Positions 53,205-56,116 of a stretch of 56,116 nucleotides of DNA are shown piece by piece. This DNA is from Treponema sp. (GTDB lineage: Bacteria; Spirochaetota; Spirochaetia; Treponematales; Breznakiellaceae). The translations under genes and the position numbers were made by a program. The notes under the pieces were generated by a model. That model was not told the DNA's origin and searched no databases. It saw only the letters and a program-made list of their open reading frames with translations. Positions within the stretch are counted from its first letter, which is position 1. The number at the start of each line of letters is the position of its first letter. The stretch spans positions 1 through 56,116 of the forward strand of contig WQTD01000007.1 of NCBI GenBank assembly GCA_009786455.1, written 5' to 3'.

Positions 53205-54711
53205 TATATGCGCCCTCCGTACCGGCAATAGTATGCATTATATTATCCTGCGTTATCTGTTTGCCTGCCAGTCCGCCTACTACATTACGATCCCTCATGA
53301 CAATCAAACGGGAGCAGGTGCGCACCATCTCTTCAATTTCGGATGAAATGAAAGTAATGCTCATGCCTTCTTCAGCAAGTTTAAGCACCAGTTTTTGTAT
53401 ATCTACTTTGGTGCCAACATCAATGCCGCGTGTAGGCTCGTCCAGAATTAAGTATTCAGGATGCGTCAGAAGCCATCTTGCCAATATGACCTTTTGCTGG
53501 TTTCCTCCTGATAATGAGCCAATCGGTGTATTTGTTGAAGCGGTTTTTATGCCTAAAAGTTTAATATACTCATCAGCAAAAGCTTCCGCCTCGGATTTGG
53601 GAATTGGTCTGAAAAAACCTTTCATTACCTGAAGGGCAAGAATAATATTATCACGAACAGATAAATCACCGATTATGCCGTCGATTTTGCGATCTTCGGA
53701 AAGATAACCAATTCCCTGCTTCATGGCATTAATGGGCTTTGTTATACTGACAGATTTTCCGTTTATGCTCACCTTGCCGCCGGTTACCTTGTCCGCGCCG
53801 AAAATCGCGCGTACGCTTTCGCTGCGTCCTGACCCGAGGAGTCCGGCAAATCCGTTTACTTCACCCTTGTAGACTTTGATGTCATAAGGCTTAACGCCGG
53901 CTGCGCTGGCAAGTCCCGCCGCGGCGTAAAAAGGTAAACCGCTCTCTTTACTGTCTTTCTTGTGCAGTTCTGATAAATCGTTCAGAGCCTTTCCCATCAT
54001 TTTGGCAATAAGTTCTACAGGAGGCAGATCCTTCGTTGTATAATTCCCGACAAGCTCGCCGCTCCGCAGTACTGTAATTGTGTCGCATATCTTGTATACC
54101 TGTTCCAGAAAATGCGTGACAAATATAATGCCGACTCCGCGCGCCTTGAGATCGCGCATAAGCGAAAAAAGTTTTGCTACTTCCTGTTCGTCAAGTGAAG
54201 ATGTGGGTTCATCCAGTATCAGAACTTTACATTCCATGTCGACAGCACGGGCAATCGCAACCATTTGCTGCACTGCCAATGAACAATTTGAGAGCTGCTG
54301 CTTCGGTTTTGCAGGAATACCAAGACTATCCAGTAATTCCTTAGCCTTCTTTTCCATAACGCGCCAATTTACAAAATTGTAATTACCCCGTCCGATAAAC
54401 ATATTCTCTGCTACAGTAATATTGGGGCAGAGCGTTATCTCCTGATAAACTGTACTGATACCCATATTCTGGGCTTCATGCGGAGACTTTATTGTTATAG
54501 GTCTATTTATTCCTTCTATATTAATTTGACCGGAATCCCTATGGTAAACACCGGTCAAAACTTTAATCAAGGTTGATTTGCCGGCTCCGTTTTCGCCCAT
54601 CAGAGCGCAAATTTCGCCTTTACGAAGCGTAAAATCTACATTTGTCAATGCCTTTACCCCGGGAAATTCTTTGCTGATATTCCGCATGGACAGGATAAAA
54701 TCATTTTCCAT
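53197..54711 (-). CDS. Sugar ABC transporter ATPase, two-domain (YtfR-like)
   Basis: The product is 504 residues with two ATPase domains. First: Walker A GENGAGKST and VLILDEPTSSLDE. Second: LSGGNQQKVILARWL and LILDEPTRGIDVG, but its P-loop reads GLLGSGRSES without the Lys, as usual for the second half of this family. It powers the CUT2 permeases. Confidence 0.93.
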   Translation of the reverse strand: MENDFILSMRNISKEFPGVKALTNVDFTLRKGEICALMGENGAGKSTLIKVLTGVYHRDSGQINIEGINRPITIKSPHEAQNMGISTVYQEITLCPNITVAENMFIGRGNYNFVNWRVMEKKAKELLDSLGIPAKPKQQLSNCSLAVQQMVAIARAVDMECKVLILDEPTSSLDEQEVAKLFSLMRDLKARGVGIIFVTHFLEQVYKICDTITVLRSGELVGNYTTKDLPPVELIAKMMGKALNDLSELHKKDSKESGLPFYAAAGLASAAGVKPYDIKVYKGEVNGFAGLLGSGRSESVRAIFGADKVTGGKVSINGKSVSITKPINAMKQGIGYLSEDRKIDGIIGDLSVRDNIILALQVMKGFFRPIPKSEAEAFADEYIKLLGIKTASTNTPIGSLSGGNQQKVILARWLLTHPEYLILDEPTRGIDVGTKVDIQKLVLKLAEEGMSITFISSEIEEMVRTCSRLIVMRDRNVVGGLAGKQITQDNIMHTIAGTEGAYNE

Positions 54712-54752
54712 TAAACATTGCCGCCTTTATTATTCATAATCCATACAATCAA

Positions 54753-54783
54753 ACGGTGCAGGGTATGCGTTACTCTGCACCGT
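54753..54783 (-). other. Intercistronic hairpin after the sugar-binding protein gene
   Basis: On the transcript ACGGTGCAG and CTGCACCGT pair perfectly over a 13-base loop, between the binding-protein gene and the ATPase gene. No T run follows directly, so it is more likely a message-stabilising element or a leaky attenuator that keeps the binding protein in excess. Confidence 0.6.
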
Positions 54784-54844
54784 CAGATTTTAACATTCAA
54801 ATTCTTAAATATGGTTCACAATTACCAAAATAGTTTTAGCAACT

Positions 54845-55852
54845 TCAGTCACCAAGTCCGTATTGATTAATAAAAGCCTGGTTGATTCTTGCGTTGTCAA
54901 TGACGATTTCAGGATTGACGAAAACATTGTTATAAGTTCTGCCAAAAGCCTGCCAATTGGTGGAGGAAATATGCAGCGGGCGGCCTGCACGCAGTGTCTT
55001 GATGTACCCATCAATTACATCTGCCTGGAAAGGACTGCACTGACCGTTAAAATTCCATGCGCCGCTCATAACATACCTGAGGGCGAATTTATTAAAGTCA
55101 AAGCCCATTATCCAGACATCACCGTTTACACCATGTGATCTGCCGGCTTCCTGCAGCGCTCTCATTGCGCCTTCAGCCATGCCGTCATTCTCCGCATAGA
55201 TGATATTGAAGTTCTCTCTTGCGGCGATTGCAGCTGATACAATCCTCTTCGCTTCGTCTGCACTCCATGTGTCACCGCCTGTACCGCGGCGTACAAGCGA
55301 CCAGTTGGCGTGTCTTGCAATCGCCGCATCCAAAGGCTGAGTTCTGCCGATCTGGGCTGCGGAACCGATCTGACCCTGGATATGAAGAATTCTGTATCCT
55401 CCGGAACGATTTTGGGCTTCCATCCATGCAACAGCGTTTCTCCCCTGATTCTGCATATCAGAGATAACAGCGGCTGTAAAATTTTCCGGGGCTGTGTTAA
55501 TCATACGGTCAAACAGGAACACGGGGATGCCGGCTCTTTTGGCATCGGCGAGAACTGAATCCCAGCCATTGGCGTCAGCGGCTGAAATCAATAAATAGTC
55601 TACTCCGTCGTTAATAAACTGCCTGGCAGCGTCAAGCTGTTCATTAAGCGTGTTGTAATTGGCTTTAAACGCCTGATAACCGTTTGCTGAGGTAAAGACT
55701 TTATCCATATCTTTCACATTCGCCTCACGATAACCGGATTCGGATGGATGCAGATTAACAATACCAACTTTGATCAAGGCTTCCCTGCTGCCGCCGGCGA
55801 AAACCGCTGATGCTACCAGGAGCATCAGTAAAACTACTAAAAACTTCTTCAT
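54845..55852 (-). CDS. Sugar ABC binding protein, YtfQ (galactofuranose) type
   Basis: The product is 335 residues from the ATG at 55852 with GGAGGAAAG upstream. Signal peptide MKKFLVVLLMLLVASAVFAG. The mature part shows SESGYREANVKDMDKVF and ADANGWDSVLADAKRAGIPV, close to YtfQ, which binds galactofuranose. Given the GH127 gene nearby, arabinofuranose is another candidate; inference only. It is the first gene of the CUT2 set. Confidence 0.88.
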   Translation of the reverse strand: MKKFLVVLLMLLVASAVFAGGSREALIKVGIVNLHPSESGYREANVKDMDKVFTSANGYQAFKANYNTLNEQLDAARQFINDGVDYLLISAADANGWDSVLADAKRAGIPVFLFDRMINTAPENFTAAVISDMQNQGRNAVAWMEAQNRSGGYRILHIQGQIGSAAQIGRTQPLDAAIARHANWSLVRRGTGGDTWSADEAKRIVSAAIAARENFNIIYAENDGMAEGAMRALQEAGRSHGVNGDVWIMGFDFNKFALRYVMSGAWNFNGQCSPFQADVIDGYIKTLRAGRPLHISSTNWQAFGRTYNNVFVNPEIVIDNARINQAFINQYGLGD

Positions 55853-55945
55853 ACTTTCCTCCATGAATAAAATTTATATAGGCAATGGTATGAAGGGATC
55901 CCGTATTTCGTACATGAATTATTTTACGCACTTAAGTTAAATTTT

Positions 55946-56116
55946 TTACGATTGGAAAGACGGGCGGGACACAGTAAGGCGGTATTCTTTCGGCGATATA
56001 CCTACGTTTTTTTTGAAAATATGGCTGAAATAATGAGGATCGTTAAAACCTGTTTCATAAGCAATGTCGGAACTTTTCATGTCCGTGTTCTGCAGAAGCA
56101 GCTTTGCCTTTTCCAG
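55946..56116 (-). CDS. AraC-family regulator, C-terminal end (partial)
   Basis: The last 56 residues of a gene that continues beyond the window: LEKAKLLLQNTDMKSSDIAY, then GFNDPHYFSHIFKKNVGISP, the second helix-turn-helix of an AraC/XylS domain. It lies directly upstream of the CUT2 transporter, on the same strand, and may be its activator or the output of a two-component pair. Confidence 0.88.
   Translation of the reverse strand: MEKAKLLLQNTDMKSSDIAYETGFNDPHYFSHIFKKNVGISPKEYRLTVSRPSFQS

Overview
The window looks like a chromosome segment of a Treponema-type spirochete, probably one living on plant polysaccharide (gut or rumen type). The signs are a MoxR/DUF58/Bat von Willebrand operon, HPr kinase and HPr with no sugar-specific PTS permease nearby, LexA, paralogous beta-barrel proteins sharing one signal peptide, and many glycoside hydrolase and sugar ABC genes. 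Species cannot be fixed from the sequence alone.

Layout. 1-7.5 kb is accessory DNA: a lipoprotein gene inside long imperfect inverted repeats, an Rpn-type nuclease gene with what looks like a complete internal promoter/SD/start for a 72-residue C-terminal protein, two outer-membrane paralogues, a decayed toxin-antitoxin pair and a tyrosine integrase with iterons at its 3' end. 7.5-14.2 kb is one plus-strand operon: MoxR, DUF58, a BatD-like protein, BatA, a BatB-TPR fusion, BatD and Smr. 14.2-19.4 kb holds a methyltransferase, an M23-like protein without zinc ligands, a beta-propeller, cytidine deaminase, an HTH-EIIA fusion and a transglutaminase-like protein. 19.4-24.4 kb has a pseudouridine synthase, a DUF4912 protein, a GH57-fold protein lacking both catalytic acids, a SpoIIE phosphatase and a small coiled-coil protein. 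24.5-30.2 kb has a sugar ABC importer without its ATPase, tRNA-Lys(TTT), an EIIA protein and a GH5-like hydrolase. 30.2-32.5 kb is serA/serC.

32.7-38.8 kb carries a co-directional run hprK-ptsH-ntrY-like-ntrX-like-lexA-holA. 38.7-43.5 kb is a large hybrid histidine kinase with an HD-GYP response regulator on the minus strand. 43.7-56.1 kb is a plant-glycan locus: GH31 alpha-xylosidase-like, GH127 beta-L-arabinofuranosidase-like, a CUT1 importer without ATPase, a complete CUT2 (YtfQRT/YjfF-like) importer and the end of an AraC-family regulator.

Together the genes describe import and hydrolysis of hemicellulose-type sugars, with a regulatory PTS (HprK, HPr, two EIIA proteins, no EIIB/EIIC seen) encoded beside an NtrYX-type two-component system. 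The points most worth checking are the intragenic rpn start and the exact 39-bp copy of its beginning inside the nearby inverted repeat, the apparent GH57 pseudoenzyme beside DUF4912, the inverted-repeat lipoprotein cassette, and two regulatory genes whose predicted promoters place the transcript start on the start codon.
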